DNA of 64,000 nt from the NCBI RefSeq assembly GCF_030685535.1, contig NZ_CP131601.1, positions 2,604,001 to 2,668,000 on the forward strand, in the 5' to 3' direction. How positions within the stretch are numbered: position 1 is the first letter of the stretch; every line of letters begins with the position of its first letter. The stretch comes from Photobacterium leiognathi (GTDB lineage Bacteria > Pseudomonadota > Gammaproteobacteria > Enterobacterales > Vibrionaceae). The position numbers were made by a program, and so were the translations under genes. Shown here piece after piece: positions 20,101 to 28,530 of this stretch. The notes below the pieces were generated by a model that ran no database searches, was not told the origin of the DNA, and saw only the letters and a program-made list of their open reading frames with translations.

Positions 20101-21093
20101 CGTCATGGTTTGAAGTGCAAAAGGCGTCCACGTTGGGGCTTTATTCACATCCTCAACAACGATCTGAGCGGTCGATGTTACCTGTTGTTGACCATTTGAT
20201 GCCGTTATCGTGAACGTAAAATCACCGTTATCATCACGACCTGGCGTACCAGATATAACACCTGTTTGAGGGTTAATCTGCATCCAACTTGGCTGTCCTG
20301 ATAGTGTGAAATGCAATGGCTTACCGTTGGGATCTTTCGCTGAAATTTGTGCAACGAAAGGTTGGCGCGTACGTGCAGTCATCTTACCTGCAATAGTAAC
20401 AACAGGAGTTGGGTTGACTACTGTGTTAATCATCACAGATGTAAAGGCTTTAGCTTTACCATCAGAGACTTCAATTTTCAAAGCATGCTTGCCAACAACC
20501 GTTGGCTTACCCGTAATAATACCTGTTACAGCATCTATTTTTGCCCAAACAGGCGCGTTAATAAGACGATAAGTTAAACGGTTATTGTCTTTATCGTTAG
20601 CCGATACAGCAACAGTAAATGGCGTATTAACTACAACATTCTGAGTAGTTACAGGCAAGATAGTTGGTGCGTGGTTACTATCACCAATGACAACGCTAAC
20701 TTGAATACTATTGGTTTGTTTACCGTTAGTTGCCGTTACCGTGATCGTGTAATCACCGTTGTCGTTTTGATGTGGCGTACCTGATAACTCACCCGTATTA
20801 GGATCAATCGTTAACCAACTTGGGTTATTTGAAATCGAGTAAGTTATTACGGCACCTTTATTGGCGGACGCCTTAATTTGACCACGTACAGGCTGTCCTG
20901 TCATGCCCGTTACAATACCCAATGAACCAAAAATAGGTTTTGACGGCGTAACGTCAATAATAGGTTTTTTGTTATCAGTACTAGAATCAGAAATATCAGG
21001 TTTTAAATTTGTTATATTAGATTCAGTATTATCATGGCAACCAGAAATATTTATTAATATTATTGAAGCTAATAGTGTTTTTTTTAGTGCCAT
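17197..21093 (-). CDS. TagA/StcE-like M66 zinc metalloprotease lipoprotein with Ig-like repeats
   Basis: A 1298-aa exported protein. The signal peptide ends in the lipobox ISGC, so Cys19 should be lipidated. Four Ig/cadherin-like repeats of the putative-Ig (He_PIG) type span about residues 54-410, each with a TYS/RLxNAPxWxxIDxxTGxIxGxP pattern. A linker domain is followed by the M66 peptidase. The zinc site HEAGHGIELSH starts at H928. Downstream, ADQQDSTWGWDSDKN and FIPNFY are strongly StcE-like, as are NRYTMYTPFSS and TGYLKWNNMTHQMEP. StcE and V. cholerae TagA cleave mucin-type glycoproteins, so a surface mucinase is the likely role. The Ig repeats distinguish it from StcE. Confidence 0.9.
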   Translation of the reverse strand: MALKKTLLASIILINISGCHDNTESNITNLKPDISDSSTDNKKPIIDVTPSKPIFGSLGIVTGMTGQPVRGQIKASANKGAVITYSISNNPSWLTIDPNTGELSGTPHQNDNGDYTITVTATNGKQTNSIQVSVVIGDSNHAPTILPVTTQNVVVNTPFTVAVSANDKDNNRLTYRLINAPVWAKIDAVTGIITGKPTVVGKHALKIEVSDGKAKAFTSVMINTVVNPTPVVTIAGKMTARTRQPFVAQISAKDPNGKPLHFTLSGQPSWMQINPQTGVISGTPGRDDNGDFTFTITASNGQQQVTSTAQIVVEDVNKAPTWTPFALQTMTAGNTMDITATASDEDNDPLTYSLSNAPAWLMIDSKTGVITATPDIELVGDFTATVTASDGKLSSDTTLKIHVNKGLFEITTHVNGIGTISPEKMTVDAGDNGEFTIKFDSKNKLKSITGCDGSLVENKYLVSDVYADCQIQVNYEDVGSIPPLAFNTNNYPSDLDGNLEATVLFAQNHVIPSENHKADIVHLHNVNGSEITHTPAESTQHLIGERSALVMFKAKDADFDETLPVKVEGYDANGSKLGTLVLERPYKIPPISGVNTEVDLTKVDFNLDPSKLTAIDTAKVASEGEKGNTEYLDQQLIESKDGVFLHSTRWLRLHKLYLDFNPKFDGKYLILKADSPYTTDVRYANSVSKGERNAYMGINIGQTVVFYNVGGQWFTAGDLAISKVTYGHGYWTAKIPASWMHYGLRLDFSHDGKTGTLDNINVGAPTVLYMNTIDIGMLTQRQDTMEFAKDLELPREYYQTLPISRLVVSRYQGITFDEIMMPNGQLYKDYSPGIGGWQEGDMRSDIAKSLISIGIDSANFGFNASDGPGQDAHSNLALMLTAHTSIGRYLYKREGDKIVEGPWNQDHGGSGGGGIVTLTDTIGNEMSHEAGHGIELSHSEGYDMSIHHPADQQDSTWGWDSDKNVFIPNFYKNPSNQPSCIGDPKKNPAEVKICVQPWHGFQFGTDAMYGGEGSMYPDNRYTMYTPFSSTKMQRVMEDRMVFSEDSPTGYLKWNNMTHQMEPFSYSNAVDYFFKIDQNDLNKVKDPISYIAKMFETHKSIAVVSKQNDYLTDSTMPEAKDVPAGSELMINHESGYELFFYVNGQMVASPDRYVYHSDGIKWVRDMTKTFAKKPEKFGVPVTTLVGYYDPEEKLTSYIYPALHGSRGYTYADDSEYIQSNSCHLDVELESGQMKQFLLPGQRLSEKFMNKFHVNVAESDNPVNATVVCDDKILSTKPVSKPNTILIPSVNGYPLTNIIS

Positions 21094-21263
21094 AAAATTC
21101 TCTTAACAATCAAGCAAATGAATATGTCCAACAAAATAGCTTTATTATTGGATATTTTATTAATTTTGATTAACTATATAATAATCAAGTACTTATCAAA
21201 TAAATAGATATAATAAAAAACAAGGTAAGATTAGCCTCCTCTTTGATATTTATTTAAACCGAG

Positions 21264-22161
21264 TTACTCAGCTTTATTTTTAAGTTTATTTTTATACTCT
21301 TTAATTGTTAAGTTTTTTACTTGCTTAAATTGAATGTCGGCATTAGTTCTAGAATTAAAACCACTTTCATAACATAACTCTATTATTGTTTTGCTAACAT
21401 TATTTTTTATCTTTTCAGCTAGTAAATTAACTCGTAAGACTTTTACTACTTCATTGTATTTTTTACCATTATCATGAAAAATTTTCTGGATTTTACTTTT
21501 AGACATAAATAGTTGATTAGACAGTAAATCCAAGTTCAAACTATTATTCATGATATTTTTTTCAATAAATTCATAAATCTTTTTTTAACTCATATTCTGA
21601 ACGAGTTTCGACCTTCTTTTTCAACGATTTAATTTTCATTAAGTTGATTATCGCATTAATCTTATATTCTAAGTCTTCATCACTAACTGATATGTTCAAA
21701 GCGATATCTACAATAACAGGATTATCAATAACTACCACATCATTAATCATATAGACATTTTTATTAAAAAAAATCTTAGGAATTAAAATTAAATATTTTT
21801 CTTTTTCGTCAGAAAACTTCAATGATAATTCAGATGTTGGGTTAATTAAAATAGCACCACCATATGATAATTTCCCTTCACTCGAATTACTATTCCATGA
21901 GATGGAACTATAAGAAGCAATAATCATATAGTAATCATTAGGAAACAATTTATGAGAATCTCCTGACAAAGTTATTACTTTATAACCTTCAGTAAAAGAT
22001 AATGAGCTCATAGTTGTATATGAATAATTATTTACTATATTAGATTCATATTTATAGCTAAAATTTTGATTACTATTCCATTTATCTGATGAATAAAAGA
22101 AAGCATTTTCTGTTAAAAGATAATGTTGATAAAACATGTTATTGGCTAAAGTACTTAACAT
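21264..22161 (-). pseudogene. AraC-family transcriptional regulator, split by a frameshift in A7
   Basis: Two open frames make one regulator. 21571-22161 encodes about 190 aa of N-terminal sensor-like domain. 21264-21551 encodes an AraC-type helix-turn-helix domain (LDLLSNQLFMSKSKIQKIFHDNGKKYNEVVKVLRVNLLAEKI, with a second helix pair in ELCYESGFNS). The N-terminal frame stops just after a run of seven A (21580-21586 on the minus strand). Removing one A gives ELKKIYEFIEKNIMNNSLNL and joins both parts seamlessly. It lies between the tagA-like gene and the divergent pilus operon, so it probably regulates one or both when in frame. Alternatives: inactivation, slippage or a sequencing error. Confidence 0.8.
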
Positions 22162-22718
22162 AATAATTAACCTTACACGATAATAACTTCATGAATTAAA
22201 AAATAATTCTCGATTTAAAGATGACTTAAGAGTAATAGCTTTATTTTGCTACTTATTTGTATTAGTTTTGAATCTAATTATACTTATTATTTTTGTCTAT
22301 ATTTTTATTGTTATTTACGCAATTTTAGATTTATCTTGTTTGTTTTTTATTATTATCAATTTATCACTAACAAAAAAAAAGTAAACTTAAAAGTTTAACT
22401 TTATTTAAAAACATAATTGAAAATTATGTTACCAATAACGATACCATTTCTGAATAAAATCCAAACGAGACACAGTATCAATATAGATTAAAGCTCAATA
22501 AGTATTGCTTAATAACCAAAAAAAGAAAAAACACGTAAAAAAAAACAAATAACACCCACTTCAAAACTTTTAATTAGACAATGTTCATTTTCTCAAGTTA
22601 AATAAAAAAGGATTTAAAAATCCTCTTATAATAAATAAGAAATAAGAAATAACACGAAGAAATATCATTAAATTTCTTTTAAAAAATTTAATTTATTGAA
22701 AATCATAATGGATAAAAA
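22162..22718. promoter_or_regulatory. Intergenic control region of the pilus operon
   Basis: 557 bp of very AT-rich DNA between the minus-strand AraC gene and the major pilin. It must contain the pilus promoter and probably AraC-regulator sites. Short A and T tracts and a tandem AATAAG/AAATAAG stretch near 22633-22650 are visible; no specific operator could be identified. Confidence 0.5.
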
Positions 22719-23258
22719 ATGAATAAAAAAATCACTGCTTTAGCTTTAGTATTAGGTGCTTGTATTTCAACTTCAGCAATGGCAGACGCAAACACAGGTA
22801 CAATTAATTTTATTGGTTCTGTTTCCGATACAACTTGTGATTTTATTGGTGAACAAAATGGTGCACAAACTACTACTATTGATTTAGGTGCTGAAACCGT
22901 AGCAAATGTAAATGCAGGTTCAACTTCTATTGTTGATTTTTCACTAGTAGGTAAACAAGCAGATGGTACTGCTTGTACTGTTGAAGCTGGAAAATCAGTA
23001 GATATTTCTTGGATTCCAGCATCAGGTACATGGGACTCTAATGGCTTACAAAATACAGGTACTGCAACAAATACAGCTATTAAATTAATGGATAAAGATA
23101 GTAAACCTTTTTCAGCTTTACGCACTACTGTTAATTATTTAGCCGCCGATGTAACAGATGGAGCTTTACCTTTTAAAGGTCAATTAGTTAAAACTGGTGC
23201 AGCAGCAACAGCTGGTACAGTAGTTTCAGCAGTAAAATTTGCAGTTTCTTATAAATAA
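22719..23258 (+). CDS. Major fimbrial subunit (type 1-like pilin)
   Basis: A 179-aa exported pilin of the chaperone-usher class. The signal peptide MNKKITALALVLGACISTSAMA is followed by DANTGTINFIGSVSDTTCDF, the usual beta strand with the first Cys; the second Cys is in GTACTVEAG. The C-terminus ends VVSAVKFAVSYK, like donor-strand-accepting pilins. Codon use is smoother than in later operon genes (many GGT, GCA), consistent with high expression. A terminator hairpin follows, so most transcripts should stop here, favouring the major subunit over the assembly genes. Confidence 0.92.
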   Translation: MNKKITALALVLGACISTSAMADANTGTINFIGSVSDTTCDFIGEQNGAQTTTIDLGAETVANVNAGSTSIVDFSLVGKQADGTACTVEAGKSVDISWIPASGTWDSNGLQNTGTATNTAIKLMDKDSKPFSALRTTVNYLAADVTDGALPFKGQLVKTGAAATAGTVVSAVKFAVSYK

Positions 23259-23273
23259 TTATAATTAGGTACA

Positions 23274-23295
23274 AAAGGCCTCATTAGAGGCCTTT
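23274..23295 (+). terminator. Intra-operon terminator after the major pilin
   Basis: AAAGGCCTC-ATTA-GAGGCCTTT is a perfect 9-bp stem just after the pilin stop, followed only by a short AT stretch. It probably attenuates transcription into the usher gene. Confidence 0.75.
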
Positions 23296-23307
23296 AATAT
23301 AAATCAG

Positions 23308-25701
23308 ATGAATAAAAAAAACAGATCACTTAAGTTAAATAAAATCACCTATTCTTTTTCATTGATTTTTGCCTCTTTATTCTATGGTAATGTTAAAGCC
23401 GAAACTGAGTTAGATTTTTCTTTTATTCAAGGTAAAAACACTCAAATTCCTGAGGTATTAAAAAAATCACCAGGCAATGTTCCTGGGAATTATTTACTAG
23501 ATATAATTTTTAATAACAAAAGAATAGGTAAGAAAAGTTTAACAATTACAAAAGATGAAATTCAAAATCTATGTTTATCTTCAGATTGGATAACGTCATT
23601 AGATCTGCCAATAAATTTTAGTAAAATAAAAAAATCTTATGATAAAAACAAAGGTTGTTATAATTTATCATTAAATAAAGGTTCAACCGTACAATTTAAC
23701 TATAATAAGCAAGAATTAAAAATAAACATACCTCAATATTATATGTTAAATAATTCTCATTTAGAAAAGTGGGATTATGGTTCCACTGGATTTCGGTTGA
23801 ACTATGCACTAAATGCAAATAAAAGTTTCAACAAATCAACATCAGATATTAGTAGTTTATACGGTAATTTTGATCTTAACGCTAATTACGGAGAATGGGT
23901 TTTTAATACAAAAGTTAGTGCTCTTAGTAATGAAGGGATAGAAAGTCCAGATCTTACTTTATCTAAAGCTATAAAATCAGTTCATGGTGATTTTATTATT
24001 GGTAAAAGTATAACTCAATCAGCCATTATTTCTGATTTTTCATTTTATGGTGCATCTCTACGTTCTAATGCATCAATGCAACCATGGCTAAACAGAGGAT
24101 ATGCTCCTGTTATTAATGGTGTATTAAATTCAAATGCTTTGGTTACAATTAAACAAGGGGAGTATATTTTATATTCAAAAAATCTTCCTGCTGGCCCTTA
24201 TTCTATTACAGATTTAGCACCTGTCTCAAATGGTGATCTTACTGTTAATGTTGAAGAAAATAATGGTAATAAATCAAGTACAACTTATCCCGTAACAACA
24301 TTACCAACATTGCTGAGAACTGGGGATTTTAATTATAACTTTGCAACAGGTATTAGAAGTAATAGCATTAACAATGACGGTATTTTTGGTTTAGCTTCAT
24401 TAGATTATGGCTTTAATTTTGGCACTGCAAATATAGCAACTATTATACATCCTAAATATCAGAGTATTGGTTCAGGATTATCTATACCAATTAATAATTT
24501 AGGTGCTATTTCAGCTAGTATAAATATGGCTTTAAGTCACTATGATCAATCAATTGATGGAGATCAAACAGGGGTTAGTGCAACTTTAAAATATGCTAAA
24601 GATTTCGGTGAAAACACAAATTTACAATTACTTTCTTATCGATACACAGGTAAAGGTTACACTGATTTTAGTGATTTTAATGCTAAAAATATTGTTGATA
24701 TAAATGAAAATAAAAGTAGTCGTTACGAAATACAGCTAAATCAAAATTTAGGTTCATCATATTTAAATATGTCAGGTTGGAGACAAGATTATCGTAATGG
24801 TGGTAATGATATCGGTGTGAATTTATCACTATCAGGTACAGTCAAAGGTGTTTCTATTGGTTTCAATAACTCATATTCTAAAACAAGAGATAAAAATTAT
24901 GAGTATAACTCTTCATTAAATGTAAATATTCCATTTAATTTATTTGAAAAAAACCAAGTTCTTAACAGTAGCGTAAATTACAATTCAAATAGTGGAACAT
25001 CATTTAACAATGGTACATCATTAATTATGAATGATAATTTATCAACCACAGCTAACTTAAATGTTGCTAAGAATCAAAATACTGCATCTATTTATACTAG
25101 TGTTAAATTTAATAATGTACAAACGAATTTTTCAGTGTCTCAAAGTAACAATAGTACAACTATTGCAACTAGTGCATCAGGTACTGTTGCTGGAACGAAA
25201 AAAACAGGACTTGTTTTTTCTAACGAACAACAAAACACTATTGCTATTGCCCATATAAAAGATATGAAAGGTATTAGATTTAATAATTCATCAAAGACAA
25301 ATGACAATGGTAATACTATTATACCTTTGAGTAGTTATCAAAAAAACAATATAGCTATTGACACTAATAATATCCCAGAGGATATTGAACTATTAAATAC
25401 CAATTATAGTATCACTCCAACCAATAAAGCTATAATTGTTAGAGATTATAATTATATAAAAGTTTCAAGATATTTATTACGCATTTTATCTAAGAATGGT
25501 GAACCAATACCAATGGGGACTGAAATAACTACGGATAAAGATTTAACTGTAGGTGTTGTAGCAAATAATGGTGTAGTTCTTATTAGTTTATTTGGTAAAA
25601 ATAATAACCTTAAACTTAAGATAAATAAGGACGTATTTAATATTGACCTAAAAAATATTAACCCAGGTATAGAAAAAGTAAAAAACATCAAGTTGAAATA
25701 A
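23308..25701 (+). CDS. Fimbrial outer-membrane usher
   Basis: A 797-aa FimD/PapC-family usher that forms the outer-membrane pore for pilus assembly. Signal peptide at about 1-31 (cleavage near VKA-ETELDFSF). The N-terminal chaperone-binding domain opens ETELDFSFIQGKNTQIPEVL and contains PGNYLLDIIFNNKRIG. The beta-barrel and plug region has GYAPVINGVLNSNALVTIKQ and LPAGPYSITDLAP, classic usher motifs. It is slightly shorter than E. coli FimD. It starts 12 bp after the attenuator hairpin. Confidence 0.93.
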   Translation: MNKKNRSLKLNKITYSFSLIFASLFYGNVKAETELDFSFIQGKNTQIPEVLKKSPGNVPGNYLLDIIFNNKRIGKKSLTITKDEIQNLCLSSDWITSLDLPINFSKIKKSYDKNKGCYNLSLNKGSTVQFNYNKQELKINIPQYYMLNNSHLEKWDYGSTGFRLNYALNANKSFNKSTSDISSLYGNFDLNANYGEWVFNTKVSALSNEGIESPDLTLSKAIKSVHGDFIIGKSITQSAIISDFSFYGASLRSNASMQPWLNRGYAPVINGVLNSNALVTIKQGEYILYSKNLPAGPYSITDLAPVSNGDLTVNVEENNGNKSSTTYPVTTLPTLLRTGDFNYNFATGIRSNSINNDGIFGLASLDYGFNFGTANIATIIHPKYQSIGSGLSIPINNLGAISASINMALSHYDQSIDGDQTGVSATLKYAKDFGENTNLQLLSYRYTGKGYTDFSDFNAKNIVDINENKSSRYEIQLNQNLGSSYLNMSGWRQDYRNGGNDIGVNLSLSGTVKGVSIGFNNSYSKTRDKNYEYNSSLNVNIPFNLFEKNQVLNSSVNYNSNSGTSFNNGTSLIMNDNLSTTANLNVAKNQNTASIYTSVKFNNVQTNFSVSQSNNSTTIATSASGTVAGTKKTGLVFSNEQQNTIAIAHIKDMKGIRFNNSSKTNDNGNTIIPLSSYQKNNIAIDTNNIPEDIELLNTNYSITPTNKAIIVRDYNYIKVSRYLLRILSKNGEPIPMGTEITTDKDLTVGVVANNGVVLISLFGKNNNLKLKINKDVFNIDLKNINPGIEKVKNIKLK

Positions 25702-25712
25702 GAGATTTATTA

Positions 25713-26405
25713 ATGAAAAAAACTATTTTTGCTCTATTATTTATGAGTGTTTTTATATCTTACCCATCATTTGCTGCATTTATCTTAAATGGAACTAGGT
25801 ATATCTATAATGAAAATGATAAAAACATATCAATAACAATAAGTAACGAATCAAAAGAAACATATGGTGGACAAGTTTGGGTCGACAATATAAATGAATC
25901 AGATAATAGTGTTAGCTTTATTGCAATACCTTCATTTTTCAAGGTTGATGGAAATGATAATCAAATAATTAGAATAATGAAAACATCTGAAGCATTACCA
26001 AAAGATAGAGAATCTATTTTTTGGTTGAATGTGCAAGAAATACCTCCCAAAAGTAAAGATAAAAAAAGTAATATAATTGTTGTTGCAATCAATACTAAGG
26101 TTAAACTCATTTATCGACCTGATAACCTATCAATAAAAAGATTAAATGCAGAGAAAAGAATAAAACTTATCAACGATAATGGGAATTATTATTTAGAAAA
26201 CCCTACACCTTATTACTTTGCAATAACAAAAATTATTGTTAATGAAAAAACAATCTCTTTAAAAAATAAAGTTAGTAATAAACTTGCTATTTTCGCACCA
26301 AAAACTAAAGTGAAACTGACAAGTATCAACTTAAATTCAAAATCAAAAATCAAAATTGATGCAATTGATGATTATGGTGCAACTAACCAATACGAGATAA
26401 ATTAA
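25713..26405 (+). CDS. Periplasmic pilus chaperone (PapD/FimC family)
   Basis: A 230-aa boomerang-shaped Ig-fold chaperone that caps pilins in the periplasm. Signal peptide at about 1-21 (ends SFAAFILN). Conserved stretches: GTRYIYNENDKNISITISN, GGQVWVD, FIAIPSFFKVDGNDNQIIRI, ESIFWLNVQEIPP and NTKVKLIYRPDNL, the last carrying the subunit-anchoring Lys. It follows the usher by 11 bp, in one operon. Confidence 0.92.
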   Translation: MKKTIFALLFMSVFISYPSFAAFILNGTRYIYNENDKNISITISNESKETYGGQVWVDNINESDNSVSFIAIPSFFKVDGNDNQIIRIMKTSEALPKDRESIFWLNVQEIPPKSKDKKSNIIVVAINTKVKLIYRPDNLSIKRLNAEKRIKLINDNGNYYLENPTPYYFAITKIIVNEKTISLKNKVSNKLAIFAPKTKVKLTSINLNSKSKIKIDAIDDYGATNQYEIN

Positions 26406-26406
26406 A

Positions 26407-26899
26407 ATAGAAAAAATTCTAATTTTTTTTAATTATAATTAGTTCAAATTCATTTGCCTCTCCTATTAGTTTTAATACTAATGAATCAGGTATAATAAAT
26501 AATGCAACCATACCAATAACAATAAATATTGTTAAAGCTACATGTACTATTAATAATGGTTTAGGTATACCAACTTTAATTGATTTAGGGACAGTAGGAA
26601 TTAATAATAATAAAAAGATTGATATACCTATTGAATTTTCAAACTGTAATAATGTAAATAATATAGAATATAATTTTAATTCCATATTAAATTATAGTTT
26701 TTTAGGAGCAGGTAAATTCAAAACATCTAATTCAAACATAACTCTAACATTATATAATGGAGATAGTGTAATTAATAATTATAAAGGTACATTAAGCACA
26801 GTTAATGGAAACGTATTATTCCCATTAAAGATTAATGTTTTAGGAACAAAAGCAGGTGCTTATCAGAGTGCAATTAATTTATCACTTATATACACATAA
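26407..26899 (+). pseudogene. Minor pilin gene, out of frame at a T8 tract in its signal peptide
   Basis: No ATG-initiated frame covers this stretch, but 26462-26899 translates as a clean pilin: PISFNTNESGIINNATIPI, a Cys in VKATCTINNG, a second Cys in FSNCNNVNN, and the closing strand KAGAYQSAINLSLIYT-stop. Upstream, the frame reads FFLIIISSNSFAS, a signal-peptide core and cleavage site. Deleting one T from the run of eight (26423-26430) joins it to ATA-GAA-AAA-ATT-CTA, giving a proper signal peptide but with an ATA first codon. So the gene is frameshifted, with an unusual or lost start. It sits exactly between chaperone and adhesin, where a minor subunit is expected. Confidence 0.75.
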
Positions 26900-26903
26900 T
26901 ATT

Positions 26904-27890
26904 ATGAAATTAAAAATATTAATAATACTTTTAGCTTTTCCTTTCTATAGTTATGCTTTCCAACCCATTAAATGGGCAAGTTCTAATCCTACAATTGAAG
27001 CATTTCCAGGATTAAATACAGTAAATAATTTTAATCAGAATATTGGTTTTTGGAGTGCAGGTTCGTATACAGCTTTAGGCGTTTCTTCACATTTAGAAAA
27101 TTTACCACTTCGTATTGTAAAAACAGAAACATCAGGTTTAACAAATGGGTTAGCTTACTATGGTGATACTTCGATTTGGAACTTTGATGGTTATTTAACG
27201 CAACCATTAAATCAATTTAATATAACAACACCAAGTATTAAATTATATAAATTAAATAATCAAATAGCTATAGGGTTTGTTGTTTTTATAAGAAGTTTTA
27301 ATAGTCAATATGCAGCTGATGCATCCATACCTATTAGTTATAATATTCCAGAAACATATGCTAAAGTTTTAGCCATAAATGCAATCCCAATAAAAATAGG
27401 AGATATACCATTACAAGATCAATTTAAGCCTTATGTTTTTAATAAAACTATAAATGGTGTTTTAAAATTTTCAGGAAATGGTTCAGTAATAACATCTCCT
27501 CCGATAACATTTAATGTTAATATTAATCTTCTTCCCCAAGTATGTAATGTTACATTTGACTCAAATAAAATTGACTTTGGTACCATTACTGACTCTGAGC
27601 TATCAACGGGGAGAATAATTAAACAATTAAATTTACAATCAAGTTGTGATAATATTTATATAAATAATGTTGATATGAAGATACAGAATTTAAACAATGG
27701 AATGATTTTTTCAAATGATAAATCTATTGGATTTAGACTTACAGATAAAAATAACAACCCATTGACAAATAATCAAACTTTATCTTCCAATGTGGATAAC
27801 TATGAAATCAATATCACACCATTTAAAAATAATGATAAATTATATGGAAATCATAATGCATCATTAAATTTAATGTTTACTTATAAATGA
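26904..27890 (+). CDS. Fimbrial tip adhesin-like protein
   Basis: A 328-aa two-domain FimH-like protein. I chose the ATG at 26904 because it opens a signal peptide (MKLKILIILLAFPFYSYA) and lies 4 bp after the minor pilin stop; the longer frame from 26856 overlaps that gene. The N-terminal about 190 residues form the putative receptor-binding domain (FQPIKWASSNPTIEAFPG); no sugar specificity can be read. The C-terminal pilin domain has Cys in LPQVCNVTFDSNKIDFGTI and LQSSCDN and ends ASLNLMFTYK. Confidence 0.85.
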   Translation: MKLKILIILLAFPFYSYAFQPIKWASSNPTIEAFPGLNTVNNFNQNIGFWSAGSYTALGVSSHLENLPLRIVKTETSGLTNGLAYYGDTSIWNFDGYLTQPLNQFNITTPSIKLYKLNNQIAIGFVVFIRSFNSQYAADASIPISYNIPETYAKVLAINAIPIKIGDIPLQDQFKPYVFNKTINGVLKFSGNGSVITSPPITFNVNINLLPQVCNVTFDSNKIDFGTITDSELSTGRIIKQLNLQSSCDNIYINNVDMKIQNLNNGMIFSNDKSIGFRLTDKNNNPLTNNQTLSSNVDNYEINITPFKNNDKLYGNHNASLNLMFTYK

Positions 27891-28081
27891 TAATTTTAAA
27901 CATGTTTTTTTTAATATTGATGATTGTAATTATAATTTTATCCGGAGGACATCTAATAGTAAACAAATACATTCAAAAGTCAATATTTCTTATTATTTTG
28001 ACTTTTTTGTATGTTATTTTATCTGGTTTTTTATTTGGTATCTTACTATCAGAATATTTGACGTTTTTTGTACTAAAATAA
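27887..28081 (+). CDS. Small two-helix membrane protein at the end of the pilus operon
   Basis: A 64-aa product with two hydrophobic segments (about 2-21 and 31-60) and little else. Its ATG overlaps the adhesin stop in an ATGA junction, implying translational coupling, and a strong terminator follows 2 bp after its stop. This placement supports a real gene although no family is recognised. A role in pilus assembly or retention is only an inference. Confidence 0.6.
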   Translation: MIILNMFFLILMIVIIILSGGHLIVNKYIQKSIFLIILTFLYVILSGFLFGILLSEYLTFFVLK

Positions 28082-28083
28082 TC

Positions 28084-28109
28084 AAATGCCCTTAATTTTA
28101 AGGGCATTT
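28084..28109. terminator. Terminator ending the pilus operon
   Basis: AAATGCCCTTAA-TT-TTAAGGGCATTT is a perfect 12-bp stem. It can serve both the plus-strand pilus operon and the minus-strand gene ending at 28112. Confidence 0.85.
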
Positions 28110-28111
28110 AT

Positions 28112-28366
28112 TTAACTATTTTTTTTATCATTTAAAATTATTTCATATATATAATCAAATTGCTCTAACAACGAGTAATACTCAAGAATCTTATCATTAA
28201 CATTACACTCACTTACTATTGATTCTATAATTTCCTTTCTTTTCATTTTTAACTTTTTTTTAATCACTTGAATCTTAAATTTATTAATTTCCTTATTTTT
28301 TTTACTTAAAAAGTAGTTATATAATTTTTTCTTTTTTTCATTTTCAGCAAATTCTAAAATGTTCAT
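28112..28366 (-). CDS. Hypothetical 84-aa lysine-rich helical protein
   Basis: MNILEFAENEKKKKLYNYFLSKK and the rest look mostly helical and strongly charged, with a coiled-coil-like pattern. No family recognised. Its stop is only 2 bp from a symmetrical terminator, which favours a genuine gene. Confidence 0.45.
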   Translation of the reverse strand: MNILEFAENEKKKKLYNYFLSKKNKEINKFKIQVIKKKLKMKRKEIIESIVSECNVNDKILEYYSLLEQFDYIYEIILNDKKNS

Positions 28367-28530
28367 ATACTATATATCCATATTAAACATATGAATATAT
28401 ATATTACAATGATAAATTAAAAAATATTTCAAAATGAAAATTACATAATATATGCTTTTATTTACTGTTTTTTTTATATTAATGGCTCAAATATGATTGT
28501 ATTCTAATAAAAAACAAATGAGAGAAAATA

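Noticed and set aside
26419..26685. Minus-strand 88-aa hydrophobic open frame.
   Set aside because: It is the antisense shadow of the minor pilin, whose plus-strand frame has clear pilin motifs.
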